64,000 bases of DNA from Lachnospiraceae bacterium (GTDB lineage: Bacteria > Bacillota > Clostridia > Lachnospirales > Lachnospiraceae), in assembly GCA_022845955.1 (NCBI GenBank), contig AP025576.1, positions 2,790,001-2,854,000 of the forward strand. The letters run 5' to 3'. Below, piece after piece: positions 36,061 through 44,811 of the stretch. Position 1 is the stretch's first letter; every line of letters begins with the position of its first letter. Below the pieces are notes generated by a model, which searched no databases, was not told the DNA's origin, and saw only the letters and a program-made list of their open reading frames with translations. Both the position numbers and the translations under genes were made by a program.

Positions 36061-36113
36061 ATTATAGCATAAAATAGGAAAAGGGAAGTGCATTTTATCC
36101 TCTGCATGTGCAA
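36061..36113 (-). promoter_or_regulatory. promoter and candidate operator of the second LytTR operon
   Basis: On the minus strand TATAAT (36066 to 36061) is preceded by TGC, an extended -10. Two TGCAC boxes, as TTGCAC (36113-36108) and ATGCAC (36093-36088), are 20 bp apart upstream, resembling the TTGCGCA core of the operator at 31463. The nearer box touches the -35 position. Confidence 0.45.
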
Positions 36114-36192
36114 CATATCCCGGAAAAGAAGCATCTTGCCCCACAACGGTTGTATCCCGGAAAGGCATCTTTTATGATAAAAGGGAAAACAG

Positions 36193-36219
36193 GTAACAGG
36201 GAAGGTACGGCCCCGTTAC
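36193..36219. repeat. possible degenerate copy of the dispersed palindrome
   Basis: GTAAC and GTTAC ends with GGG/CCC inside, 27 bases in total. The core differs from the other copies, so membership is uncertain. Confidence 0.3.
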
Positions 36220-36257
36220 AAAGAGGCATAGAAAACAGCCACGGACAGGAGAAGCGC

Positions 36258-37034
36258 ATGAAAGAAAAAATAATGATAAAGGCGGAACACCTGAAGCTGT
36301 ATTACGGTAAAATATGTGCGGTAGATGACGTATCCTTTTCCATGTATAAAGGAGAAATCCTGGGAGTGATTGGGCCGAACGGCTCCGGAAAAACATCACT
36401 CATCGAATGTCTGGAGGGGCTGCGGAGACCGTCGGATGGGAAAATCGAGGTATTCGGGTACCATCCCTGCAAAGACAGGCGGGAGATGTATAAGAAAATG
36501 GGAATCCAGCTCCAAGAGGCAGCATACCCGGAAAAAATCAAGGTAAAAGAGCTGTGTGCCCTTTTTGCCGCGTTTTATGAAAATCCTGCGGACTGGAAGC
36601 TTTTGTTACGGCAGCTTGGCCTGGAAGAAAAGGCGGGGCGCATGGTCAATAAGCTGTCAGGCGGGGAAAAGCAGCGTCTTTCCATATTGCTGGCCCTGCT
36701 GCCAAGGCCGGAGCTTCTGATTCTGGATGAGCTTACAACGGGACTGGATCCGGAAATCCGCAGGGGGCTGTGGGAAAGCCTTTTGCGGATAAGGAGGGCA
36801 GGGACCGGCATCCTCCTTGTTTCCCATTATATGGATGAAATGGAAGCGCTGGCGGACAGACTGCTGTTTATGACGGAGGGCCGCTGTATATTCCTTGGAA
36901 CAAAAAAGGAATTCCGGCAATATGCAAGACAGATAATCGGAGAAGAAAAGTGGAGCGCACAGTTGTCCCTGGAGGATATTTACCTGCTGCTATCCCCCAA
37001 AACCAACCTGTTGACGATGGAGGGGATCTTATGA
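36258..37034 (+). CDS. ABC transporter ATP-binding protein
   Basis: 258 residues with Walker A GPNGSGKTS, signature LSGGEKQR, Walker B LLILDELTTGLDP and the switch His in LLVSHYMDE. The sequence is of the antibiotic/lantibiotic-export type (CcmA-like). CAGGAG upstream of the ATG at 36258 sets the start; the open frame continues 150 bases upstream without a ribosome site. It overlaps the ABC-2 permease gene by four bases. Lying beside a divergent LytTR system, it may be a target of that regulator, which often controls export genes; this is inference. Confidence 0.92.
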   Translation: MKEKIMIKAEHLKLYYGKICAVDDVSFSMYKGEILGVIGPNGSGKTSLIECLEGLRRPSDGKIEVFGYHPCKDRREMYKKMGIQLQEAAYPEKIKVKELCALFAAFYENPADWKLLLRQLGLEEKAGRMVNKLSGGEKQRLSILLALLPRPELLILDELTTGLDPEIRRGLWESLLRIRRAGTGILLVSHYMDEMEALADRLLFMTEGRCIFLGTKKEFRQYARQIIGEEKWSAQLSLEDIYLLLSPKTNLLTMEGIL

Positions 37035-37783
37035 AAAAATTTATGGTTCTGTTACGTATGGAGGCCCTGCTGTTTATCCGCGATTTTTACGGCTTCTTTT
37101 TTACTTTTGTATTCCCCCTTCTGATGCTGCTGCTTTACGGGAGCATCTATGGGAATGAACCGTCGCCTTATTTCGGCGGAAGGGGGACAATGGATGTTTC
37201 CGTACCGGCCTATTCCGCCATGATCATCGGGGTGACGGGGCTGATGGCTTTTCCACTGACCCTGGCGGGCTATAAGGAGAACCGGATTTATAAACGGTTT
37301 GACGCTTCGCCGGCAGGAAAAGGGCTGGTCATAGCCGCCCAGGTGCTGGTGAACCTTCTGATGACGCTGGCGGGCTTCGGCCTGCTGTTCGGGGCGGGGA
37401 AGCTTTTGTATCGGATACAGACAGAGGGCAGTTTTCCGGTGATACTCGCCTCCCTTCTTTTATCAGCCGGCGCCATTTTTTCCCTTGGTTTCTTTTTTAC
37501 CGCAATAGCAAGAGATATGAAGATCAGCAGCCTGCTGTGCTATCTTTCTTATTTTATCATGATTTTCCTGTCCGGGGCCACGCTGCCGAAGGAAATGTTC
37601 CCGGATGCGGTGAGGTACATTTCCCGGTGGCTTCCGCTGACCTATGTGGTGGAGCTGCTGCAGGGAACCTTCCGGGGAGCGCCGCCGGAGGAATACCGAA
37701 GCAGCCTTATCCTTCTGGCCGGGATCCTGGTGGTGTGCACCGGGACAGGCGCCTTTCTCTACCGTAGAAAAAGCTGGGTGTAA
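37031..37783 (+). CDS. ABC-2 type permease
   Basis: 250 residues with six membrane helices and the ABC-2 motif region SGATLPKEMFPDAVRYISRWLPLTYVVELLQGTF. It pairs with the ATPase encoded just upstream (ATGA overlap, start at 37031). The combination exports a small molecule, lipid or peptide; the substrate is unknown. Its terminator starts before the stop codon. Confidence 0.9.
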   Translation: MKKFMVLLRMEALLFIRDFYGFFFTFVFPLLMLLLYGSIYGNEPSPYFGGRGTMDVSVPAYSAMIIGVTGLMAFPLTLAGYKENRIYKRFDASPAGKGLVIAAQVLVNLLMTLAGFGLLFGAGKLLYRIQTEGSFPVILASLLLSAGAIFSLGFFFTAIARDMKISSLLCYLSYFIMIFLSGATLPKEMFPDAVRYISRWLPLTYVVELLQGTFRGAPPEEYRSSLILLAGILVVCTGTGAFLYRRKSWV

Positions 37784-37797
37784 GCCCGGCTTTTTTT
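37771..37797 (+). terminator. terminator overlapping the permease stop codon
   Basis: AAGCTGGG (37771-37778) pairs with CCCGGCTT (37785-37792, one G-U), followed by T to 37797. The stop codon lies in the loop. Confidence 0.8.
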
Positions 37798-37911
37798 AAG
37801 TGCTTTTATAGTTGGGCTGTTAGTATCTTCCTAAGAAGCCGGTGCTGCCGCTATCGTTACCAGGGGATGGGGCACCAGGCAGCGGGCCATGTTAGGGAAG
37901 GAAGGATATGT

Positions 37912-38409
37912 ATGGACAGAAGAGCAGTTTGTGCCGCCGTTTTGCTGCTGGCCGCTGTTTGTATACTGGCAGCCTGCGCAGAAAAAATGCAGGCAAATAA
38001 ATCCAGTGAAAGAAAGGATTCCGTGGAAGATGGGGATAACGTCCAGGCCAGGATAAGAGTGACGCTTCAGGATGAGGATGGATCCGCGCTTTCCGGCGGT
38101 GAACTCCGGGCGGAAAAGGGAGAGGGAGAACAAAACTGGATCGCGGATGAGAGCGGAATCCTGGAAATTTACGGATGGGAAGAAAATAAGGTAATGGAAA
38201 TCAGGCTGTTCAACGCTTCCGGGATGGAATTGGGTGAGGCCGCCCTGCAGCTGCTGACAAGCCTGGTTACGGACGCGGCTGTGCTGGAGGATAATCATAT
38301 CCGGATATGTGCGGCGGAAGGTGCCGGGTATGTGGAGGTTATTTTCCGGCCGGACGGAACGGGCGGCATCCTGTGCCGGCTGAAGCTGGACGGGGACTGG
38401 GAGCAATGA
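37912..38409 (+). CDS. small lipoprotein of unknown function
   Basis: 165 residues. The signal ends in a lipobox (AVCILAAC, Cys22 lipidated), followed by a charged spacer and one domain of mostly beta character (RIRVTLQDEDGSALSGGELRAEKGEG, then EVIFRPDGTGGILCRLKLDGDW), reminiscent of a prealbumin-like/SpaA or carboxypeptidase-regulatory fold; I do not recognise a family. GGAAGGAT lies before the ATG at 37912. It sits alone after the ABC terminator and before the alarmone synthetase gene. Confidence 0.65.
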   Translation: MDRRAVCAAVLLLAAVCILAACAEKMQANKSSERKDSVEDGDNVQARIRVTLQDEDGSALSGGELRAEKGEGEQNWIADESGILEIYGWEENKVMEIRLFNASGMELGEAALQLLTSLVTDAAVLEDNHIRICAAEGAGYVEVIFRPDGTGGILCRLKLDGDWEQ

Positions 38410-38553
38410 AGCGGCTGTCCGGACAGCGGTGCAGGAGGGCGGGAACAGTAACGCCGGAGCCGTTAATTAATGCAGGTTACTTAGCTTCCGCAGACATGGC
38501 TTCCGCAGATATTGACAAGAAAACCCGGTGATTTTACAATAAAAGGAGCGTCT

Positions 38554-39222
38554 ATGGAATATTTTGAAATGGAGATTACGGAAAAGGAGAAGGAGTTTTA
38601 TGAGGATCAGCTGATTCTGCTTACAGGAACATTGACGGAATTCCTCTCCTGTATGGATATGCTGAGAAAGTATCAAAAAACCGTTACAGGCCGGGATCCG
38701 GTGGTATCCTGCCAGGCGCGTATCAAAAAGGCGGAAAGCATGGCGGGGAAGCTGCAGCGGATGGGGCTGAAGGTCTGCCGGGAAAATGCCCTGGAGAAGG
38801 TATTTGATGCTGCGGGGGTGCGCATTATATGTCCCTTTGTGGAGGACGTGTACCGTATGGCGGATCTGATCACGGATATCCCCGGGGTCAGGCTTTTCCG
38901 GGAAAAGGATTACATTGCCCATCCCAAGCCTAACGGGTACCGCAGCTACCATATGATCATCCGTTTTCCTCTGCGGTTCCTGGGAAAAGAAGGCATGGAA
39001 AACAGTCTCTGGCTGGAGCTGCAGCTGCGGACCATAGCTATGGACTGTTGGGCAAGTATCGAACACAGCCTGAAATATAAGAAGGATATATCCAATCAGG
39101 AATTCATGAAAAAAGAATTAAAACGGTGTGCGGATGAAATTGCATCCACGGATCTTTCCCTTTCCACAATAAAGGAAATGATCCAGGATGACAGTTCTGT
39201 ACATTTGCCGCCCAAGCTGTAA
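38554..39222 (+). CDS. small alarmone synthetase (RelQ/YjbM type)
   Basis: 222 residues with only the RelA/SpoT synthetase domain and no HD, TGS or ACT domain. Motifs: VFDAAGVRIICPFVEDVYRMADLI, REKDYIAHPKPNGYRSYHMII (the G-loop with the base-stacking Tyr) and ELQLRTIAMDCWASIEHSLKYK. Such enzymes make (p)ppGpp from ATP and GDP/GTP, usually as tetramers. AAAGGAG before the ATG at 38554 defines the start; an in-frame ATG 42 bases upstream lacks a site. It is probably expressed from a nearby promoter in the 38410-38553 gap. Confidence 0.9.
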   Translation: MEYFEMEITEKEKEFYEDQLILLTGTLTEFLSCMDMLRKYQKTVTGRDPVVSCQARIKKAESMAGKLQRMGLKVCRENALEKVFDAAGVRIICPFVEDVYRMADLITDIPGVRLFREKDYIAHPKPNGYRSYHMIIRFPLRFLGKEGMENSLWLELQLRTIAMDCWASIEHSLKYKKDISNQEFMKKELKRCADEIASTDLSLSTIKEMIQDDSSVHLPPKL

Positions 39223-39278
39223 GTATACGTGGTGGAAACAGGCAGCCGGGAGAAGCTGGAAGGAAGGGAAACAGATAG

Positions 39279-39959
39279 ATGCGGGTATTGATAGCGGACG
39301 ACGAACGGGAGATGACCCAGGCACTGGAGGCTATATTAAAACATGAGCATTATTCGGTGGATACGGTATATGACGGGCAGGCCGCACTGGATTACGGGCT
39401 GGCGGAGACCTATGACTGCCTGGTACTGGACATTATGATGCCCGGCCTTACCGGCCTCCAGGTTTTGGAGCGGCTGCGGGAGAATAATGTTTCCACTCCT
39501 ATTTTGCTGCTGACGGCCAAAGGGCAGGTGGAGGATCGGATAGAGGGGCTTAACTGCGGGGCGGACGATTATCTGCCGAAGCCCTTTGACGTAGGAGAAT
39601 TTATAGCCAGAGTGCGGGCGCTCACCCGGAGAAACGGGGTGTTTACCTCCCATATACTGACCGTGGGCAACATCAGCCTGAACCGCTCCACCTTTGAGCT
39701 GGGGCGGGAGGAAATGGCCGTCCGTCTGGGCAATAAGGAATTCCAGATGATGGAGCTGCTCATGCGGCAGCAGGGCCGTTTTATTTCCACGGAGCAGTTC
39801 ATGGAGCGGATCTGGGGCTATGAAAGCGAAAGTGAAATCAATGTGGTATGGGCTTATATTTCTTATCTGCGTAAAAAGCTTTCGGCTTTGGGCGCCAATG
39901 TGAAGATTTCAGCCAGCCGCGGACGGGGCTATATGCTGGAAGTGGAGGAAAAAGGATGA
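39279..39959 (+). CDS. OmpR-family response regulator
   Basis: 226 residues. Receiver domain (1-118) with DDE at the N-terminus, phospho-acceptor Asp51 in VLDIMMPG, Thr in LLLTAKG and Lys in LPKPF; winged-helix DNA-binding domain (about 128-226). It overlaps the sensor kinase gene by four bases. Regulates unknown targets; the nearby NEW3/ABC operon is a reasonable candidate by position. AGGAAGG precedes the start. Confidence 0.95.
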   Translation: MRVLIADDEREMTQALEAILKHEHYSVDTVYDGQAALDYGLAETYDCLVLDIMMPGLTGLQVLERLRENNVSTPILLLTAKGQVEDRIEGLNCGADDYLPKPFDVGEFIARVRALTRRNGVFTSHILTVGNISLNRSTFELGREEMAVRLGNKEFQMMELLMRQQGRFISTEQFMERIWGYESESEINVVWAYISYLRKKLSALGANVKISASRGRGYMLEVEEKG

Positions 39960-41203
39960 TCCAGGCACTGCGCAGACGATTTCTCATGATTGCCATGCTG
40001 TCCCTGACGGGAACGCTTTGCGTGATAGGGGCTTCCATTAATCTGGGCAACCTGTACCGGATAACAAGACTGTCGGATACGGCTATTGAACTTCTCTACC
40101 AAAACGACGGTACCTTCCCTCTGGCGGATGGAGGACGGCCGGATGTGGCGGGAGGTTTCCAGATTACGGAGGAAACCCCTTTTGAAACCCGTTATTGTAT
40201 CGTGCATCTGACGGAAAAGAGAGAGGTGCGGGAAGTGGAGATGGAGCACATTGCCGCTCTGGATCGGGAAAAGGTAGTGGATCTGGTCAGCGAAATTATC
40301 CGGGACGGAAAGAAAAGCGGGTTTAACGGCTATTACAGATATCAGGTTTTTGAAAAGGACGGAGAAAGCACCATTGTGGTGCTGAACTGCTTTCTGCAGC
40401 TCCAGTCGGTCTATAATGTGCTCCAGGTGACATTGCTGGTTATCGTATGCTGTGTGACCCTCGTTTTTTTCCTGCTGCTTCTTCTTTCCGGCAGGGTGAT
40501 CCGTCCTTTTACGGAAAATATGGAACGCCAGAAGCGCTTCCTCACGGATGTGTCCCATGAACTGAAAACACCGCTGGGTATTATTTCCGCCAATACCGGC
40601 GTCCTGGAGCTTACCAGGGGAAAAGACGAATGGACGGAGAGTATCCGCAACCAGGTAAAAAGGCTGGATAGTCTGATCAAGGATCTGATAGAGCTGTCAA
40701 AGTCGGAAGAAAGTGTGAAGGAGAGCGAATTTACCGAATTCTGTATCAGCCATATCGCGGAAAATAATGCGGATTCCTTCCGCACCCTCGCGCAGTCACA
40801 GGGAAAAAGCCTTGTCATCGGAATAGAGCCGCAGGTGCGTATGAGAGGCCAGGAGGATTCCGTCACCCGCTTGGTGACAATCCTGTTGGATAATGGGGTA
40901 AAATACTGCGATCCGGCGGGAACGGTGACGCTTGACCTGCGGCAGAAAGGCAGGCAGATAATCCTGCGGGTATCCAATCCCTGCAAAGATATGGATCCCG
41001 CCCAGGTCCCCCATCTGTTTGACCGTTTCTACCGGGCGGACAGCTCCCGGTCCCGGCAGAGCGGGGGGTATGGAATCGGCCTGTCTATCGCCAGGGCGGT
41101 GACGGAGGGGCACAAGGGAAAGATAAGCGCATCTTATGAAGCCGGAAATGTTGTTTTCACGGCGGTTTTGCCGGGAGGGACAGGAAAAAATCCACAGCCT
41201 TAG
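39956..41203 (+). CDS. sensor histidine kinase
   Basis: 415 residues. Two membrane helices (about 8-30 and 155-178) enclose an extracytoplasmic sensor domain; the HisKA domain has His201 in DVSHELKTPLGII, and the HATPase domain has N, G1 and G2 boxes (LDNGVKYCDPAG, GGYGIGLSIARAV). Very little sequence lies between helix 2 and the HisKA domain, so a classic HAMP linker appears absent. Partner of the response regulator directly upstream. The signal is unknown. Confidence 0.93.
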   Translation: MIQALRRRFLMIAMLSLTGTLCVIGASINLGNLYRITRLSDTAIELLYQNDGTFPLADGGRPDVAGGFQITEETPFETRYCIVHLTEKREVREVEMEHIAALDREKVVDLVSEIIRDGKKSGFNGYYRYQVFEKDGESTIVVLNCFLQLQSVYNVLQVTLLVIVCCVTLVFFLLLLLSGRVIRPFTENMERQKRFLTDVSHELKTPLGIISANTGVLELTRGKDEWTESIRNQVKRLDSLIKDLIELSKSEESVKESEFTEFCISHIAENNADSFRTLAQSQGKSLVIGIEPQVRMRGQEDSVTRLVTILLDNGVKYCDPAGTVTLDLRQKGRQIILRVSNPCKDMDPAQVPHLFDRFYRADSSRSRQSGGYGIGLSIARAVTEGHKGKISASYEAGNVVFTAVLPGGTGKNPQP

Positions 41204-41270
41204 CAGCCGCTGTAAGGGGAACGGGTTATTTCGCGTCAGTTCCTAAGGGCGTTCACAAAAAATTCACAGG

Positions 41271-41308
41271 GATTCCGCGGGCACAGGCGGCTTGCGGAGT
41301 CTTTTTTT
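41271..41308 (+). terminator. terminator of the two-component system
   Basis: GATTCCGC pairs with GCGGAGTC (one G-U) and is followed by seven T. Confidence 0.8.
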
Positions 41309-41331
41309 TAAGTTCATTTATACTTGGACGT

Positions 41332-41337
41332 ATATAA
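41332..41337 (+). promoter_or_regulatory. -10 element of the NEW3-ABC operon
   Basis: Consensus TATAAT about 85 bases before the NEW3 gene. The -35 region is poor, which would suit an activator-dependent promoter such as one controlled by the adjacent response regulator. Confidence 0.4.
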
Positions 41338-41421
41338 TTTCAAACACGGAAGGCAGTCCGGAGACAGGGAGCACTGAGGATCCGCGGACTGCCGGAAAAA
41401 AAGAAAAGGAGAGAGAAAAGT

Positions 41422-42615
41422 ATGAATGGAATTGCAGGTTCGCGGAGGAAAACAGCGGTGCGTATTATGGCGGCGCTGGTTTTGCCGGCCCTTTTACTGC
41501 TGGGCGCCGGCAGAGAGGTATCTGCGGCGGGAGGGCTGCAGATGAGCACCGGATATCCGGGAATGGTGGTAACGGCAGGGGACGAGCTGTCTTTTGCACT
41601 GGACTTCACCAATACAACCGGGGCGGGAATGGCCGTGTCCCTGGAGACGGTATCCCTGCCGGAAGGATGGGAAGGCTATTTCACCGGAAACGGAAGTGAA
41701 GTGAGTCAGGTTTACGTGAAAAACGGGGAAAATGAAGGAACGGCAGCCTACAGCCTGTCCATCCCGGAGGAAGCGGCCGGCGGTGATTATGAAGTGGTTC
41801 TGAGAGCTTATACCGGCGGGGAAGCATCCGATACGCTCACCCTGAATCTGAAGGTAACGGAAGAAGAGCTGGGCGGCAGCAGCTTCCAGTCCGAGTACCC
41901 TGAACAGGAAGGCTCTGCGGGAGCCAACTTCAGCTTTGACACGACACTGGTAAATAACAGTGCCAGCGAACAGAATTACAGTTTTTCTTCCAATGCCCCT
42001 TCCGGCTGGAATGTAACCTTTACGCCATCTGGGGAGAGCAGCCCGGTGAACAGCATTACCCTGGAGCCGCGTAAGAGCCAGACGATTACCGTGGGAGTGA
42101 CGCCTGCTGCCGATGCCCAGGCCGGAGCCTATACCATTTCCTGCGCCGCAGTTTCCGCAGGGGAAAATCTGAAAACCGAGCTTACCGCAACGATTACCGG
42201 CCAATATGCCCTGGATGTGACCACCCCCAGCGGACGGCTGAGCACGGAGGCTTATGCCAACAAACAAAAAGAGGTTGCCCTGAAAATCGTCAATAACGGA
42301 AATACGGATCTTACCAATGTAACCTTAAGCTCCTCAGCACCGGACGGCTGGACCGTCAGCTTCAGCCAGCCTACCATAGACGTCATTGAAGCGGGGGCAT
42401 CTGTAGAGGTGACAGCCTATATGACACCCGGAGAAGATTCCCTGTCCGGTGATTATGTGGTTTCTATCAAAGCATCCAATTCCGATACCTCGGATAATGC
42501 GGAATTCCGTATTTCTGTGAAAACGGAAACCATTTGGGGCGTGGTGGGCGTTCTTCTGATAGTCTGTGTATTTGCCGGTATTGGCTGGGTATTCCATAAG
42601 TATGGGAGACGATAA
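41422..42615 (+). CDS. membrane-anchored NEW3-domain protein of an ABC system
   Basis: 397 residues. Signal peptide (about 1-34), three Ig-like alpha-galactosidase NEW3-type domains (about 40-150, 160-265 and 270-370, each with a P.GW....P-type turn such as LPEGWEGYF and APSGWNVTF), then one C-terminal membrane helix (372-392) and a basic end. Proteins of this type are encoded with an ABC ATPase and an ABC-2 permease, as here; they are thought to be the outside part of that system. It starts the operon with GGAGAG upstream and the ATPase gene follows by two bases. Confidence 0.85.
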   Translation: MNGIAGSRRKTAVRIMAALVLPALLLLGAGREVSAAGGLQMSTGYPGMVVTAGDELSFALDFTNTTGAGMAVSLETVSLPEGWEGYFTGNGSEVSQVYVKNGENEGTAAYSLSIPEEAAGGDYEVVLRAYTGGEASDTLTLNLKVTEEELGGSSFQSEYPEQEGSAGANFSFDTTLVNNSASEQNYSFSSNAPSGWNVTFTPSGESSPVNSITLEPRKSQTITVGVTPAADAQAGAYTISCAAVSAGENLKTELTATITGQYALDVTTPSGRLSTEAYANKQKEVALKIVNNGNTDLTNVTLSSSAPDGWTVSFSQPTIDVIEAGASVEVTAYMTPGEDSLSGDYVVSIKASNSDTSDNAEFRISVKTETIWGVVGVLLIVCVFAGIGWVFHKYGRR

Positions 42616-42617
42616 TT

Positions 42618-43643
42618 ATGTCAGAAACGATTATAAAAACAGAGGGGCTATCTAAGCGTTACGGTGCCATTACCGCGGTGGACAAACTGTTTCTGAATAT
42701 CCGCAGGGGAGAGGTTTTCGGCCTGCTGGGGCCTAACGGTGCCGGAAAGACCACCACCACCCTGATGCTTCTGGGGCTGACCGAACCCACCAAAGGCAGC
42801 GCACAGATCTGCGGCTATGACTGTACCAGGGATTCCCTTCAGGTGAAGAAAATCACCGGATACCTGCCCGATAACGTAGGTTTTTACCCGGATATGACCG
42901 GCAGGCAGAACCTGCGCTTTACCGGCCGTCTGAACGGCCTGCAGGGCGTACCCCTGGAAAAGAAAATCGATGAAATGCTGAAACGGGTCGGCATGACGGA
43001 CGCCGCCGACCGCAAAACAGGCACCTATTCCCGTGGTATGAAGCAGCGCCTTGGAATCGCGGATGTACTGATGAAGGATCCGGAGATTATTATCATGGAT
43101 GAGCCTACGCTCGGAATCGACCCGGAAGGCATGCGGGAGCTTCTGGCGCTGATCCGACAGCTTTCGGAGGAGGATAAGAGAACCATCCTCATTTCCTCCC
43201 ACCAGCTGCATCAGGTACAGCAGATATGCGACCGGGTGGGCGTTTTCGTGAAAGGAAAGCTTATTGCCTGCGGATCCATCAGTGAACTGGCGGTACAGCT
43301 GCAAAGCGATGGCAATTACATATTGGAGCTGGAAGCCTATCCTCATGATGAAAGAATGGAGCATCTGCTTGGCGCCGTGGAAGGCGTAAAAGAAATTACG
43401 AAGGAGAACGAAATGCTTCTGGTTCATTCCGACAGGGACTGCCATAATGACGTGATTGTGACCCTGCTGATGAACGGCTATGATCTGCGCAGACTCCGCC
43501 AGCGCGGCGGGGATCTGGATGAGATATACAGTAAATATTTTGAAAAGGCAGGTGAAACATATGACAGCTATACAGGTAAAAGAAAAGGTTTCCGAGAAAA
43601 TTTCAGGGGCATTATCAGGAATACACTTGGGAAAGGAAAATAG
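42618..43643 (+). CDS. ABC transporter ATP-binding protein of the NEW3 system
   Basis: 341 residues: Walker A GPNGAGKTT, signature YSRGMKQRL, Walker B IIIMDEPTLGIDP, switch His in LISSHQLHQ. After the nucleotide-binding domain (to about 220) comes a C-terminal extension of about 100 residues. The last 28 codons overlap the start of the permease gene in another frame (83 bases), which is unusual; the tail KRKGFRENFRGIIRNTLGKGK is basic and may be an added end. It pairs with the downstream permease and upstream NEW3 protein. Confidence 0.88.
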   Translation: MSETIIKTEGLSKRYGAITAVDKLFLNIRRGEVFGLLGPNGAGKTTTTLMLLGLTEPTKGSAQICGYDCTRDSLQVKKITGYLPDNVGFYPDMTGRQNLRFTGRLNGLQGVPLEKKIDEMLKRVGMTDAADRKTGTYSRGMKQRLGIADVLMKDPEIIIMDEPTLGIDPEGMRELLALIRQLSEEDKRTILISSHQLHQVQQICDRVGVFVKGKLIACGSISELAVQLQSDGNYILELEAYPHDERMEHLLGAVEGVKEITKENEMLLVHSDRDCHNDVIVTLLMNGYDLRRLRQRGGDLDEIYSKYFEKAGETYDSYTGKRKGFRENFRGIIRNTLGKGK

Positions 43644-44583
43644 CGCCCTGCACGGTCTTTTGATCCTGTTCCAGAAGGAACTGGCGGATCACCTGCGAAG
43701 CACCCGCTTTCTGCTTATGACAGCACTTCTGACCCTGACTAGCATGGCGAGCCTGTATGGCGCGCTGAGCAATATCAGGGACGAGGCGACGGAAAACAGT
43801 GAGTTTATTTTTCTCTCCCTGTTTACCACAAGCGGAAACTCCCTGCCCTCCATTTGTACTTTTTTAGCTTTCCTCGGACCGCTGGCCGGGATCGTGCTGG
43901 GCTTCGACTGCGTGAACCGGGAGCGCTCCCTGGGAACCCTGAACCGCCTGACCTCCCAGCCTATTTACCGGGATACGGTTATTAACGGAAAATTTATGGC
44001 AGGGTTTGCCGCGATTTTTATTATGGTATTTTCCCTGGGAATACTGGTGAGCGCCATCGGCCTGCTGGTGATTGGCATAGCCCCCCAATATGAAGAAGTG
44101 CTCCGTATTCTTGCTTTTTTGCTCTTTACGGTATTCTATATCGCCTTCTGGCTGGGACTGTCCATCCTTTTTTCCGTAATCTGGAGACATGCCGCAACGG
44201 CGGCCCTGGCGGGAATATCCATCTGGATTTTTCTTTCCTTCTTTATGAGCATGATCGCGGGGGTGGTGGCTGATATGGCCTATCCCACGGAAGGAATCGA
44301 AGGGATGTTTAACCTGAGAAGCAACTATACGCTGGAGCTGGGACTGAACCGGATATCCCCCTATTACCTGTTCGGAGAAGCCGCATCCACTATTCTGAAT
44401 CCCAATGTCAGGAGTATAGGAATAGTCAGCACTTCCCAGCTTTCCGGGGCTATTGCGGGTTATCTGCCATTCGGGCAGAGCCTGCTGCTGGTATGGCCGC
44501 ATCTGGTATGTATGGTTGCCCTGACGTTGGTATGCTTTGCCCTGTCCTATATCTGCTTTATGAAGCAGGAAATCCGTGCATAG
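43561..44583 (+). CDS. ABC-2 type permease of the NEW3 system
   Basis: 340 residues with six membrane helices; the second segment contains LGPLAGIVLGFDCVNRERSLGTLNRLTSQPI, typical of ABC-2 permeases acting with NEW3 proteins. Start at the ATG at 43561 preceded by AGGTGAAAC. That start lies 83 bases inside the ATPase gene. If a later start were used, the first helix (near residue 45) would still be retained, so the overlap may be partly regulatory. Substrate unknown. Confidence 0.85.
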   Translation: MTAIQVKEKVSEKISGALSGIHLGKENSALHGLLILFQKELADHLRSTRFLLMTALLTLTSMASLYGALSNIRDEATENSEFIFLSLFTTSGNSLPSICTFLAFLGPLAGIVLGFDCVNRERSLGTLNRLTSQPIYRDTVINGKFMAGFAAIFIMVFSLGILVSAIGLLVIGIAPQYEEVLRILAFLLFTVFYIAFWLGLSILFSVIWRHAATAALAGISIWIFLSFFMSMIAGVVADMAYPTEGIEGMFNLRSNYTLELGLNRISPYYLFGEAASTILNPNVRSIGIVSTSQLSGAIAGYLPFGQSLLLVWPHLVCMVALTLVCFALSYICFMKQEIRA

Positions 44584-44629
44584 AAAGGAGGATGCCTGAG
44601 TAAAAACAGGAGCAGAAAAATCAAATGTC

Positions 44630-44659
44630 CGTTGTCCGCGGAAACGTTGTCCGCGAAAA
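44630..44659 (+). repeat. 15-bp tandem duplication upstream of guaA
   Basis: CGTTGTCCGCGGAAA followed directly by CGTTGTCCGCGAAAA (14 of 15 identical), each containing the TCCGCG core. It lies about 35 bp before the guaA -10 and could be a regulator site. Confidence 0.6.
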
Positions 44660-44693
44660 TAAAATTTCCGTAGAAAAAATGTCTCCATGCAGT

Positions 44694-44811
44694 TATAATA
44701 GATTTGTATAGCGAAAAATGCTTTATCCGGCAGACGGAAGCGGAGGAGGGACAAAAGCCCGGTACCGCCGTACGAACCGCCTGTCGGGGCGATAGGAAAA
44801 GGAGACGAAAG
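44694..44811 (+). promoter_or_regulatory. guaA -10 element and GC-rich leader
   Basis: TATAAT at 44694-44699, then a leader of about 105 nt with several dyads: CCGGCAG near 44729 against CTGTCGG near 44782, and GGG-ACAAAA-GCCC. It ends in AAAAGGAGACGAAAG before the ATG. I do not recognise a known purine riboswitch. Confidence 0.4.

Noticed and set aside
38440..38470. Repeat copy near GTAACGCCGGAGCCGTTAAT
   Set aside because: Only six-base arms match and the length is wrong; not convincing as a family member.
44700..44811. Guanidine-I (ykkC) riboswitch 3' half before guaA, from GGGACAAAAGCCCGG
   Set aside because: Only this hairpin resembles the class; the conserved 5' half and the rest of the core are missing and the gene is not a guanidine gene.
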